DNA from: Aquimarina algiphila
Lineage (GTDB): Bacteria; Bacteroidota; Bacteroidia; Flavobacteriales; Flavobacteriaceae
Reading direction: 5' to 3'
DNA: 64,000 nt
NCBI RefSeq assembly: GCF_007489275.1
Contig: NZ_VLNR01000026.1
Location: forward strand, 1-64,000
The position numbers and the translations under genes are program-made. Numbering within the stretch: the first letter of the stretch is position 1; each line of letters begins with the position of its first letter. This document shows, piece by piece, positions 43,948 through 52,552 of the stretch. The notes beneath the pieces are model-generated. The model worked only from the letters and a program-made list of their open reading frames with translations. It made no database searches and was not told the DNA's origin.

Positions 43948-44775
43948 TTATTCTTTTAATATAACAGTGCGAGTAACTTTATTGAAAGGGCCAGGGATTA
44001 ATGCACCGGTTTTATCCAGTAATTCCAATTGAATTGTAATTTCCCCCATTGGAAGTCCTTTGATAACCTGTGGAGCCCATTCTGTAATCATAAATTCTTC
44101 GCCATTAATAGTGGCACGAACTTTATGACCGTTTTCTGAAAGCGTTGTATTAAGTACAAAAAAGTCTAATAAAATTTGCTCTGTGTCTTTTCCAACATAT
44201 TCTCCTTTTGGCCTACTGTAAATAAGTGTAGGTGCTTTCATGTCTAATCCAAAAGTATCTTTGGGATCATCTCCTACTATGAGTTTACGCACAATAACCG
44301 AATTATCATTTTTTACCGATTCATGAAATGAACGGCTCAAAAAAGCAACCAAGTGATGTACCCCTTCAGGAACTTCTTTCTTGAAACTTGGTTCATAGTG
44401 AGCAGAATAGGGCTGGTTATCCAAAATGAAATGTATATGTTGTCCTTTTCCTGAATTTGCCAGCTTTTGAGCATTTGGACCTTTAGTCTGAGCCCCTAAT
44501 TCGTAGTTTTCTACTTTAAAAGAAAATTCCATTTCTCCTGATTTAACTACTTCTATATTCTCTGGGGTATCCAAAACAAGTGATGCATTAACATAGGTGG
44601 GAGAGTCTTCTAATTTTTCTAGTGTAATTTTAGGTCTAACAGTTTCTACTTCTTTTTTTGTGTTGTTATTTAAGCTATCTTCTTCGTTTGGAGCTTTTTT
44701 TTCCTGTTTGCACGCTGTAATTGTAAAAAACATTAAGAGTGTTGTAATAACCAGATGGTGTGTGTGTTTGTTCAT
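43948..44775 (-). CDS. Predicted His-containing lipoprotein
   Basis: 275 residues with lipobox ITAC (Cys22). The mature protein looks like two beta-sandwich segments (about 60-165 and 175-275). His residues cluster in GQHIHFILD, SAHYEP and GVHHLVAF. Homologues are often named phosphopeptide-binding protein, without good reason visible here. It is the last gene of the second ABC module, 35 bases after the VOC-like lipoprotein. Confidence 0.7.
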   Translation of the reverse strand: MNKHTHHLVITTLLMFFTITACKQEKKAPNEEDSLNNNTKKEVETVRPKITLEKLEDSPTYVNASLVLDTPENIEVVKSGEMEFSFKVENYELGAQTKGPNAQKLANSGKGQHIHFILDNQPYSAHYEPSFKKEVPEGVHHLVAFLSRSFHESVKNDNSVIVRKLIVGDDPKDTFGLDMKAPTLIYSRPKGEYVGKDTEQILLDFFVLNTTLSENGHKVRATINGEEFMITEWAPQVIKGLPMGEITIQLELLDKTGALIPGPFNKVTRTVILKE

Positions 44776-44809
44776 TTTGTTTTAGTTTTTTAAATAATGT
44801 TAAATTCTT

Positions 44810-45763
44810 CTATGGGTTGTTTTTATATAATTCATCGAAGTTCCAGATGGATTTGGTACCTTTATTACTAATAGTAAGGTTACCTAATTGCGTGATGCCG
44901 TCGTTCATGTTGTTTAGTCGACAAACTATTTTAGTAATTCTGCTATATTCGATATTGTTCGAATATCCAATATTAATTTTTACATCACCACCAGCAATAG
45001 TGAGTACGTTATCGTTTTGTTCTAAAAATTTACACCCCAAATATCTTAACTCTTGAACGATACGGCGATAATCATTTGGAATACAGTTGAGATAAATTTC
45101 TTTAATTCCATTAAAAAGTTTTTGATCTGCATAGGTAGATTTAAGAAAGGCTTCGCGTGAATATGACGTATATTGCTTTCCATAAAGACTTTCTAAAAAA
45201 GCTGGATTATAAAAACCATACCAAGTATGCAAGGCGGTTCCTGGGCTTGGTGTGTAGAAAGCCTTGAACCAAGTATGTTTGTGTTCGCCCAAAGGCATTT
45301 CTACAGTTTCGGCAGCATAAAGAAATGAGTCTTTTGTTACTTTAAATTTAGGCTCTACACCCAGATGAAAATGTTCATCATCATTTTTTAGAGAGAAACC
45401 AATACCACTTTTTCCTATTGGTTCATTGTATTTATTTTTTGGACCTAAGATTTCAATGTAATGTTGGTGTCCACGCAAATAGCAAGTAGAGGAGTAATTG
45501 GTTACCGGAGCAAAATCAGGAAGTCCTAAATCCATGGTTGCATATGTATCTTTCCATTCATTATCCTTTGTTAATTTAGCATAGGTAATACTATCTACAA
45601 CAACATATAAATGATCTAATAGCACTTTAGACACATCTTTACGAAAAACAGCATCAATCTTTTTTCTGTCAATAACAGAAGGTTCTTTAGGTTGCTGTAT
45701 TGGTTTCTGACAAGAAATGAGCAGTACATAACATAAAACAAATAAAGTGATACGATTTAACAT
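44810..45763 (-). CDS. Lipoprotein with VOC/DUF5829-like domain
   Basis: 317 residues; lipobox LISC (Cys18). The core begins VLLDHLYVVVDS and continues with TCYLRGHQHYIEILGP and HLGVEP, reminiscent of a vicinal-oxygen-chelate (glyoxalase-like) fold, then FKAFYTPSPGTALHTWYGFYNP, which recalls DUF5829. It is encoded one base after the DUF5916 gene, so it probably acts with that outer-membrane protein. Confidence 0.65.
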   Translation of the reverse strand: MLNRITLFVLCYVLLISCQKPIQQPKEPSVIDRKKIDAVFRKDVSKVLLDHLYVVVDSITYAKLTKDNEWKDTYATMDLGLPDFAPVTNYSSTCYLRGHQHYIEILGPKNKYNEPIGKSGIGFSLKNDDEHFHLGVEPKFKVTKDSFLYAAETVEMPLGEHKHTWFKAFYTPSPGTALHTWYGFYNPAFLESLYGKQYTSYSREAFLKSTYADQKLFNGIKEIYLNCIPNDYRRIVQELRYLGCKFLEQNDNVLTIAGGDVKINIGYSNNIEYSRITKIVCRLNNMNDGITQLGNLTISNKGTKSIWNFDELYKNNP

Positions 45764-45764
45764 A

Positions 45765-47975
45765 TTAAAATTGTTTTAAAAAAGTGATTTTACTTATAAA
45801 TTGTGTATTTCGTTGTATGGGGTCAAAGACATCAGTTTGAGTATCATTAAATACGAGATAGATAAATGATAAAGGCATATATTCCCAGCTAAAACGTATA
45901 TTCCATCTACCTTGTTCATCAAAACTATTGTATTGGTAAAAGGTAGATAGTTGGACTCTGGGATTTAATGCAAGTCTGAGGCTTGCGGTATATAAATCTG
46001 TGTCTAAATCCCCCTGTAAAATCCCTACTCCATTAATATTGTTGTGCTCATAATCTGCAGACAAAGAGATATGTGGCGACGGCGCGTAACGCAATCCAGC
46101 GAGGACAGTAGTACGTGTGCCGTTATAGAAATTTCCGAAATCATATCGAATAGACCCTGATAACTTTTTAGATTGATCAGTATTGTATCGAACTAAAAAT
46201 CGAGTATAATGGTATTCTCCTTCTTCGATTTCAAGGCCTAAGGGAGCAAAATTGAAATTGATATTTTGCCAGGTAGGAGTAAAAGAAGCTTCAACAAAAC
46301 TATTATCCTTAAACCATGTATAAATAGGGAATATGTAAATGCTTGCTTGTTGAAAGTTACCAAAATCTTCAAAATCGTGATAATAATTGAAAAAGGCTCC
46401 AGGATCCCATCTTCTCACAAAAGGTAACCCTTTAGGACGTAAAATTGCATATCCTCCCGGACTATGGTACATTACGTCTTTCTGAAAGACAAACCCCATA
46501 CTGGGAGTATATGTGTCGCTTACAAAGGTGTTAACATATCCAAGATAGTATTTATTTGTCCTGGATCCGGCAAATATTCTTCCAGCATAACCCGTGTCTC
46601 CGGTTTCGCTATCCAATGAGGTCGACAGCAAATAGGAAAGTGTAATCTCGCTTTTAGGACGAATAAACCCATCAACAGAAATGGTTGTGTTATTTTGCGA
46701 AGAAACACCTAAATCTTCAGAAGAATCATCTAATCGGTATGTGACCATAGCTCCCACATTATTTTCTTTACCATAATTTTGGGTGTATCTCGCTACTCCA
46801 AATGTACTAGCGGGACTATTGTCAGTATCCCGTTGACGAACTGCAAGAGCTGCGATGGTTCGGTTCTCATTTCTGTCTGTATAACGTGCTCCGGCATCTA
46901 GAGGAGCAGGAGCAGCATTAAACGTGTTTTCCAGCCCAATGGTTCTACTAAAGAAAGGACGTAACTCAGAATTACCTCCTCCGGCCCAGATACCAGAATT
47001 TTCTAGAAAGAATTGCCGCCTTTCGGGGAAGAATATGTTGAAACGCTCCAAATTATTTACGGCTCTATCAACATCTGCCTGTGCAAAATCAGTATTAATG
47101 GTAAGATCTAATACAGCATTTGGATTGATCGCCCATTTTACATCGCCTCCAATTTTGGGTTCATTCAATTTATTTGTAATTGTATTACCAGTTTTACTTT
47201 CGTCATATTGGTACAAAGCATAAGGTTCAATGCGAATATTAGCTGAAGGAGGAGGAACTTCTAATCCTGTAAGTTTGGCTGCATAAACCATCCTGTTTTG
47301 CGAGAAGGATTGAGGAATAGCAGGAAATACTGTCTTTTCAAAATCTTTCCGAGCTAGTCTATAAAAAGTAATTCCCCATTCAATAGGAACGCCCTCAACT
47401 GGTTTATCATAGCGTATAGATTTGAATGGGATGGCAAACTCAGCATAGTATCCTTCATCTGTTCGTTGTGTTCGTACACTCCAAAGGGCATTCCAATCCC
47501 GATCGGTATTATTATCATTAAAACTCTGAAGGTCTAACTGATTTCCGTAAGGAGTGGTTTGAAATGACGCGGCATATTGTTTAGTATTTTGAGCATCAAT
47601 TTGGATACCAAATACATCATTTTCTCCACTATTAAAGTCACGTCGCAAATCCTGCATTCGTATATTTTTCTTTCCAAGAGAATCTTTAGCAAACACTCCA
47701 AAGTAAAGGTATTTGTTGTCATAAAGTACGCGAACTGTTGTAGGGTTTTTGATTACTCCTCCTTGTGCTGGTTCTACTCTAAAAAAATCTGTGACTGCTT
47801 CAGTATTTTGCCATTCCGTTTCATTTAATTTACCATCAATAATTATTTTTCCCGAAGTTCTGGAGGCTTTAATTTCTACAGGTATTTCGGGAGGAGGAAA
47901 ATTATCTGTTCCTCGTTGTTGGGCTATGAGTACTGATTGCAACATGAGTACGAGAGTCATTAAATAATACCGCAT
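45765..47975 (-). CDS. DUF5916 outer-membrane protein with CBM9-like domain
   Basis: 736 residues. Signal peptide ends LIAQ. Residues about 30-220 are a CBM9-like beta-sandwich (IIIDGKLNETEW, VRVLYDNKYLYFGVFAKD), and the remainder is a DUF5916 beta-barrel with a C-terminal hydrophobic residue (TFLKQF). Common in Bacteroidetes with unknown function. Here it occupies the place taken by the TonB receptor in the first ABC module. Confidence 0.85.
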   Translation of the reverse strand: MRYYLMTLVLMLQSVLIAQQRGTDNFPPPEIPVEIKASRTSGKIIIDGKLNETEWQNTEAVTDFFRVEPAQGGVIKNPTTVRVLYDNKYLYFGVFAKDSLGKKNIRMQDLRRDFNSGENDVFGIQIDAQNTKQYAASFQTTPYGNQLDLQSFNDNNTDRDWNALWSVRTQRTDEGYYAEFAIPFKSIRYDKPVEGVPIEWGITFYRLARKDFEKTVFPAIPQSFSQNRMVYAAKLTGLEVPPPSANIRIEPYALYQYDESKTGNTITNKLNEPKIGGDVKWAINPNAVLDLTINTDFAQADVDRAVNNLERFNIFFPERRQFFLENSGIWAGGGNSELRPFFSRTIGLENTFNAAPAPLDAGARYTDRNENRTIAALAVRQRDTDNSPASTFGVARYTQNYGKENNVGAMVTYRLDDSSEDLGVSSQNNTTISVDGFIRPKSEITLSYLLSTSLDSETGDTGYAGRIFAGSRTNKYYLGYVNTFVSDTYTPSMGFVFQKDVMYHSPGGYAILRPKGLPFVRRWDPGAFFNYYHDFEDFGNFQQASIYIFPIYTWFKDNSFVEASFTPTWQNINFNFAPLGLEIEEGEYHYTRFLVRYNTDQSKKLSGSIRYDFGNFYNGTRTTVLAGLRYAPSPHISLSADYEHNNINGVGILQGDLDTDLYTASLRLALNPRVQLSTFYQYNSFDEQGRWNIRFSWEYMPLSFIYLVFNDTQTDVFDPIQRNTQFISKITFLKQF

Positions 47976-47976
47976 A

Positions 47977-49410
47977 TCAAGATGTAGTTAACATACTTTT
48001 TTCTTTTGCTTTTTTGGAAGTAATAAATCCAATGCCGAAAAGTAATGTTGTTATAATTAAAAGAAGAACTGGAACCATAGCTTGTTTTGTTTTTGGTTTC
48101 GGTTGAAAAGTAAATTGAGGAAGCTTAGGATAATCTGCTGGTGTAAAATTTTGATTATTGTACAGAAAAGGAATTAAAAAACTCCTCCAGGATTCAGAAA
48201 AAGTAACTACTTGTTTTCGAAAATGTTCATAATCCCCAGTAGAGGTTCCTGCCATTTTGTTTAATGATTCTTGAATTGTAATTGCTGGTGATACCCATTT
48301 TAATCTTTCTACCCATGCCTGTTGTTTTTTTAGTTGGTTTTCATAAGCCGTAAGTACTGGTTTTAGTTCTTCTTTGACCAGCCGTTGAGAAGCCATATAA
48401 CGATGATAAAACCCACGGGTTTGTGTTGTGTCATTTATTGCATATTCGGGATGATCTCTTAGGAAATTATCCAGAATTTTATCTTGTTTTTTAGCAACCT
48501 CGGCTTTTAATCCCCTCATTTCATTTATCATTAAGGTACGCGAAGGCATCGGATATAAGGTAGTACTTAATTGATTTAGCATAGACGGGACCAGTAAAAC
48601 AAAGAGTACCCATAATCCCAACAGTGAAATGGCGTTCTTAGCAGAGCTTCCTACCCAAAGGTTAACCAGAAAGGCCAGGGCAAACCAGAAAAGCATATAC
48701 GTTAATATAAGCCCGATTAACATGGAGAATGATTGAAACATTGAAAACCATTCTATATTGAAAATTAAAAATGTAACTAATAGAGACAATATCACAAGTA
48801 CGGATAACCAAAAAAAGCGTAGTGACAGCTTTTGTAATACCCAATTTTGAATTCGAATAGGTTGAGATGCAAGTAATCGTATCGAACCACTTTCTTTTTC
48901 TGATGAAAGCACATTGTATGAAAAGGCAATAATGAGTAAGGGTAATAAGTATACGATGACAAAGGCTAAATCAAAACTACCAAACAACAATTGAACTGGG
49001 CTGGTCATCTCAGTAAAGTTTAATGCAAAATCATCCCCAGTAACTTTTGGTTTTACATAATGTGTAAAAAGATCTGCCTGTCCTGTTGCTATAAATGCCA
49101 TAGATTGGGGCTCCATAGCAACAACACGAGGGTGGTAATTACCAACTACCATGGGACTAGTAGGGATAGTCCATCTTGAAGCACTTACTTGCATTCCTTT
49201 TTCTACAGAATCCAATAATTTAAGCATCATTTCATCATTTTCTTTCACTTCATCTTTGGCAGCAACAATATCTGTTTTTCGTTTTGTTACTTTTCCTTTT
49301 CCGTTATAAATCGAAAATCCAAACAATAGCAATAAAATAATGCTTAATAATTGTATCCATTTACTTCGTAAAAGTAGTTTTAGTTCGTATCTAAAATTGT
49401 ATGAGAACAT
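47977..49410 (-). CDS. ABC transporter permease (DUF3526), type B
   Basis: 477 residues, about six membrane helices, with a large periplasmic loop between helices one and two. SSEKESGSIRLLASQPIRI is the DUF3526-type cytoplasmic segment. Paralogue of the permease at 33724-35070. Starts three bases after the type-A permease stop. Confidence 0.82.
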   Translation of the reverse strand: MFSYNFRYELKLLLRSKWIQLLSIILLLLFGFSIYNGKGKVTKRKTDIVAAKDEVKENDEMMLKLLDSVEKGMQVSASRWTIPTSPMVVGNYHPRVVAMEPQSMAFIATGQADLFTHYVKPKVTGDDFALNFTEMTSPVQLLFGSFDLAFVIVYLLPLLIIAFSYNVLSSEKESGSIRLLASQPIRIQNWVLQKLSLRFFWLSVLVILSLLVTFLIFNIEWFSMFQSFSMLIGLILTYMLFWFALAFLVNLWVGSSAKNAISLLGLWVLFVLLVPSMLNQLSTTLYPMPSRTLMINEMRGLKAEVAKKQDKILDNFLRDHPEYAINDTTQTRGFYHRYMASQRLVKEELKPVLTAYENQLKKQQAWVERLKWVSPAITIQESLNKMAGTSTGDYEHFRKQVVTFSESWRSFLIPFLYNNQNFTPADYPKLPQFTFQPKPKTKQAMVPVLLLIITTLLFGIGFITSKKAKEKSMLTTS

Positions 49411-49413
49411 TGT

Positions 49414-50817
49414 TTAAATTTTTTTGATGAATAATAGTAAGAGAAAAGAACCTATAAGCCAGCACCCTAAAACACCTAGATTGGTGATGTTTCCAGAGAG
49501 TACTGTGCCTAATTTAGGTGGTGAATATTCAAAAGCAGGTAACCGTTTCCAAAAATTAGCATCAGCTCGATATCCCCAGTTACCGTAAGTTGAATTCTTG
49601 GCAAAGTCATCATTCAGAAATTTTTGGGTCGCTATACTATAGTTTTCTGCAGCATCGGCAAAATTCCAATGAGTAGCATAATCTGTATGAGCAATAGCCA
49701 TACTCATAAATCGGGTAGGTAAATAAGGAGAAAATGCAGCTAATCCTTTATAAACATTAGATTGTTTTGCAAACTGATCTTTAAGATGATTATAATGTTT
49801 AAAATATATTTCAGCTTCATGTTCCTCACCTTTTTGCATTCGATACGCATCAAAATTAAAAGGGAGTTGATGCAGGCTATCAACTCCATGTTCTGCTAAT
49901 ACGGCTTCTTTTAATAGTTTGGCTTCTTTACTCCAGGGATTATGACCATCTAGACCTTGCTTTTTATCTTTAAGAACGTTAGCAACAAATTCTTGTCGGG
50001 TAGGATATGGGTATGTATCTTCTGCAATATTACTGGCGACTTTAGGAATAGCCAAACATGATAAAATCCATAGGGATAGAGATATTACTAGAGAAATTCC
50101 AGATTTTTTTGTTTTGGCTGAAATGAATAATACGAGGTTAATAAAAATAATGTAATACGAAGAATAAATCAGGTACATCCATAGCAAAGAATTCCAATCA
50201 AAAACACCAAAATCCTTTAGATTCGATAGGATTAAACCTGCTACTATAAATAGTGCAGTAATCAAGATCAAAATGGGAAGAAAAAGTGCTGTCCATTTAC
50301 CTAAAATCCATTTCCAAGAAGAAATTCCCTGGCTTTTCAATAAGGTAAGTGTTCCCATTTCGTTTTCTTTTGTAAAGCTGTTGTACCCCAAAAGAATAAT
50401 AAGCAGTGGTATCATAAATAACAACATAAAATCTGGAGTTAAATCTCCAAATCTTGCTAAGCCTGTTTGGTCGGCTGCTGCGCTAAACTGTGCTTCGTTG
50501 CGTTTGTGTGCTTCTAAAAAAATAGAAGTACCAGCATATTTGTCTACTCCCTGATCCACCAGAGATAAGGGGTATTTGGGCTTAAAAGCATAGGTGCCAT
50601 AATGTGCAGCAGAATGAGGGTTTTTTTTACCCTGATTATCCCAAATAGTACGTTCTGCTGTTTTGGCTGCTTCATATTGGTCATTTGTGTTTTGATATTG
50701 TCGTGCACTAATCCATATGGATACACCCATTAATAATACCACGATAATCATTGCTATACGTACACGTCCATCACGAAAAAGCTCTTTACTTTCTTTAATA
50801 AATGTTTTTCTGATCAT
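49414..50817 (-). CDS. ABC transporter permease (DUF3526), type A
   Basis: 467 residues, about six membrane helices. The periplasmic loop has PHSAAHYGTYAF (H68, H72) and FLEAHKRN (H104), the same His pattern as the type-A permease of the first module. Its start overlaps the ATPase stop by four bases. Confidence 0.83.
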   Translation of the reverse strand: MIRKTFIKESKELFRDGRVRIAMIIVVLLMGVSIWISARQYQNTNDQYEAAKTAERTIWDNQGKKNPHSAAHYGTYAFKPKYPLSLVDQGVDKYAGTSIFLEAHKRNEAQFSAAADQTGLARFGDLTPDFMLLFMIPLLIILLGYNSFTKENEMGTLTLLKSQGISSWKWILGKWTALFLPILILITALFIVAGLILSNLKDFGVFDWNSLLWMYLIYSSYYIIFINLVLFISAKTKKSGISLVISLSLWILSCLAIPKVASNIAEDTYPYPTRQEFVANVLKDKKQGLDGHNPWSKEAKLLKEAVLAEHGVDSLHQLPFNFDAYRMQKGEEHEAEIYFKHYNHLKDQFAKQSNVYKGLAAFSPYLPTRFMSMAIAHTDYATHWNFADAAENYSIATQKFLNDDFAKNSTYGNWGYRADANFWKRLPAFEYSPPKLGTVLSGNITNLGVLGCWLIGSFLLLLFIKKI

Positions 50818-51530
50818 AGCACTACTTCTTTATAGTTCATGGTACTCAAATAGGTTTGTTCTAAATCAAGTAAAGAAATATCATTCGCAATGAATTCGTC
50901 TTTTAATTGACCATCTTTCATAATGCCAATATGTGTGGCTACTTCTTTTGCTCTAAATAGGTCATGTGTTGCCATTAATGTTGCTACTCCTTTTTGTGAA
51001 AGCTTTCGAAGGAGCTGTCCAAATTCGTTACTGGCTTTTGGATCAAGACCAGAAGTGGGTTCGTCTAATAATAAAACCTTAGCATCTTTAGCAAGAGCAA
51101 TGGCAATACCTACCTTTTGTCGCATTCCTTTTGAAAAAGCTGATACTCGTTTTTCAAAGGCATCTTCTTGTAACCCTGCTTCTATCAAAAAGGAGATTAA
51201 GCTTTCTTTAGAAAGCTTTTTACCCGCAATTCCCGAAAAGTAATCTAAGTTTTCTATTGCGGAGAGACTTGGATACAACATTAGATTTTCTGGGATGTAT
51301 GCAAGGAATTTTTTAGTTTCTTTGGAATTTTCAGACACATTAAGGTCATTAATCAAAGCATCCCCAGAAGTAGGTTCAATAAACCCCAATAGAAGATTGA
51401 TAGTTGTAGTTTTACCAGCACCATTGGCTCCAAGTAAACAATAAATTTCTCCTTTGCCTACCTGAAGGTTTAACTGATCAAGAGCTGTTTGATCGTTGTA
51501 TTTTTTTGTAAGGTTATTTGTGGTAATCAT
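50814..51530 (-). CDS. ABC transporter ATP-binding protein
   Basis: 238 residues; Walker A GANGAGKTT (K40), signature SKGMRQK, Walker B LLLDEPTSGLDP. Closest relative in the window is the ATPase at 39033-39728. It heads a tight six-gene operon ending at 43948. Confidence 0.9.
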   Translation of the reverse strand: MITTNNLTKKYNDQTALDQLNLQVGKGEIYCLLGANGAGKTTTINLLLGFIEPTSGDALINDLNVSENSKETKKFLAYIPENLMLYPSLSAIENLDYFSGIAGKKLSKESLISFLIEAGLQEDAFEKRVSAFSKGMRQKVGIAIALAKDAKVLLLDEPTSGLDPKASNEFGQLLRKLSQKGVATLMATHDLFRAKEVATHIGIMKDGQLKDEFIANDISLLDLEQTYLSTMNYKEVVL

Positions 51531-51808
51531 TTTGACTGAATTTATATTTGTATAAGAAGAAAAGCACTAGTTATAGAATGCTAATCTGTTAAATTATTGA
51601 TCATTAAGAAGTCTTGCAAAATATGATCCGGTGAAATAGGAAGTATTTTTATAACTCAAAAACTACTAGGAAGAATGCTAATTAAATATAGACCTATCAC
51701 TCTGACTTAAATCAGAATCTAATGATTTGAATACGTTTCAAACTTAAAAATTAGAATAAAATGAAGTGTACAATTATTAATTGATGTCCCTAATAAAGTA
51801 TAACAATA

Positions 51809-52123
51809 CTATGATTTTACTATAGGAGGAGGTTTATTGTAAATACTTTCAGGTAGTGTAACACTATATTGTGATGTTTCGTAAACAAAAGTAGTTTTAT
51901 GTTCTGGAAAGTATATTGTAAATTTTTGTTCTACTTCAACAAATGTATTACCTGTAAAAGGCGTAAGTTTATGAGATGTGGTAATAATTTCACATAACTC
52001 ACAATGTAATTGATCTTCGTCGTCAGAAAAATGAGAATACGTATGGAAATCAACAATTCTAAGAAACAGAAAGGCTGAAACAAAAAAGAGAGAAATTATA
52101 TTTTTTAGAACATTAATCCTCAT
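51809..52123 (-). CDS. Small CELC/His protein, copy 2
   Basis: 104 residues, same layout as copy 1: hydrophobic N-terminus, H27, H31, acidic SDDED, H40, C41-E-L-C44, H51, and SIYNKPPP at the end. The DNA has diverged considerably, so the shared positions reflect selection. It lies 278 bases upstream of the second ABC module, matching copy 1's position before the first. Confidence 0.7.
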   Translation of the reverse strand: MRINVLKNIISLFFVSAFLFLRIVDFHTYSHFSDDEDQLHCELCEIITTSHKLTPFTGNTFVEVEQKFTIYFPEHKTTFVYETSQYSVTLPESIYNKPPPIVKS

Positions 52124-52272
52124 TTGATAAATATAGGAATTAGTTCCAAACTTTAATCTTAAGATATTTATAAGAATGTTTTTTTTGTAAAACTTTAAGT
52201 AAAATGATTTATTTGTTTAACATAAATTCAGGGTTTGTCAAACAAGAACAAGGTGTTAATCTGTGCTATTTA

Positions 52273-52320
52273 GTTAATAAAAAGTTAATAAAAAGTTAAT
52301 TAAAGTTAATATATGTTAAA
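52273..52320 (+). repeat. Helically phased GTTAAT direct repeats
   Basis: GTTAAT begins at 52273, 52284, 52295 and 52305, with GTTAAA at 52315: spacings of 11, 11, 10 and 10 bases, one DNA turn each. Located in the 429-base region between the CELC copy-2 gene and the S8 protease gene. Confidence 0.6.
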
Positions 52321-52411
52321 TATTTAAAACATGTAAAGTGCCATTTTCCTACAAATCTGACCTGAAAGATTTTTCTTATTAAATACTTTTCTAAGCATTG
52401 GTTTTTCTAAA

Positions 52412-52424
52412 GCAACATTGTTGC
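52412..52424. promoter_or_regulatory. Second GCAAC-N3-GTTGC palindrome
   Basis: GCAACATTGTTGC differs by one base in the spacer from the operator-like site at 41568-41580. It lies 128 bases before the protease ATG and 288 bases before the minus-strand CELC gene. No matching -33/-7 arrangement is seen around it. Confidence 0.5.
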
Positions 52425-52520
52425 AATAGATTATTTTTTAACTCAAAATTCCCTCTTAATTTTTGTCAATCAGCAGTTTAGCCTACGGTTTTACCACAGT
52501 GTATTTTTTTTTTGAATTTA

Positions 52521-52528
52521 TACTTTTG
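52521..52528 (+). promoter_or_regulatory. -7 element of the S8 protease gene
   Basis: TACTTTTG matches TAnnTTTG and ends 24 bases before the ATG at 52553. Confidence 0.45.
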
Positions 52529-52552
52529 GGAACTAACACAAATTTAACTCAA

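Noticed and set aside
52273..52320. CRISPR array
   Set aside because: The units are only about 11 bases with no spacers and no cas genes in the window.
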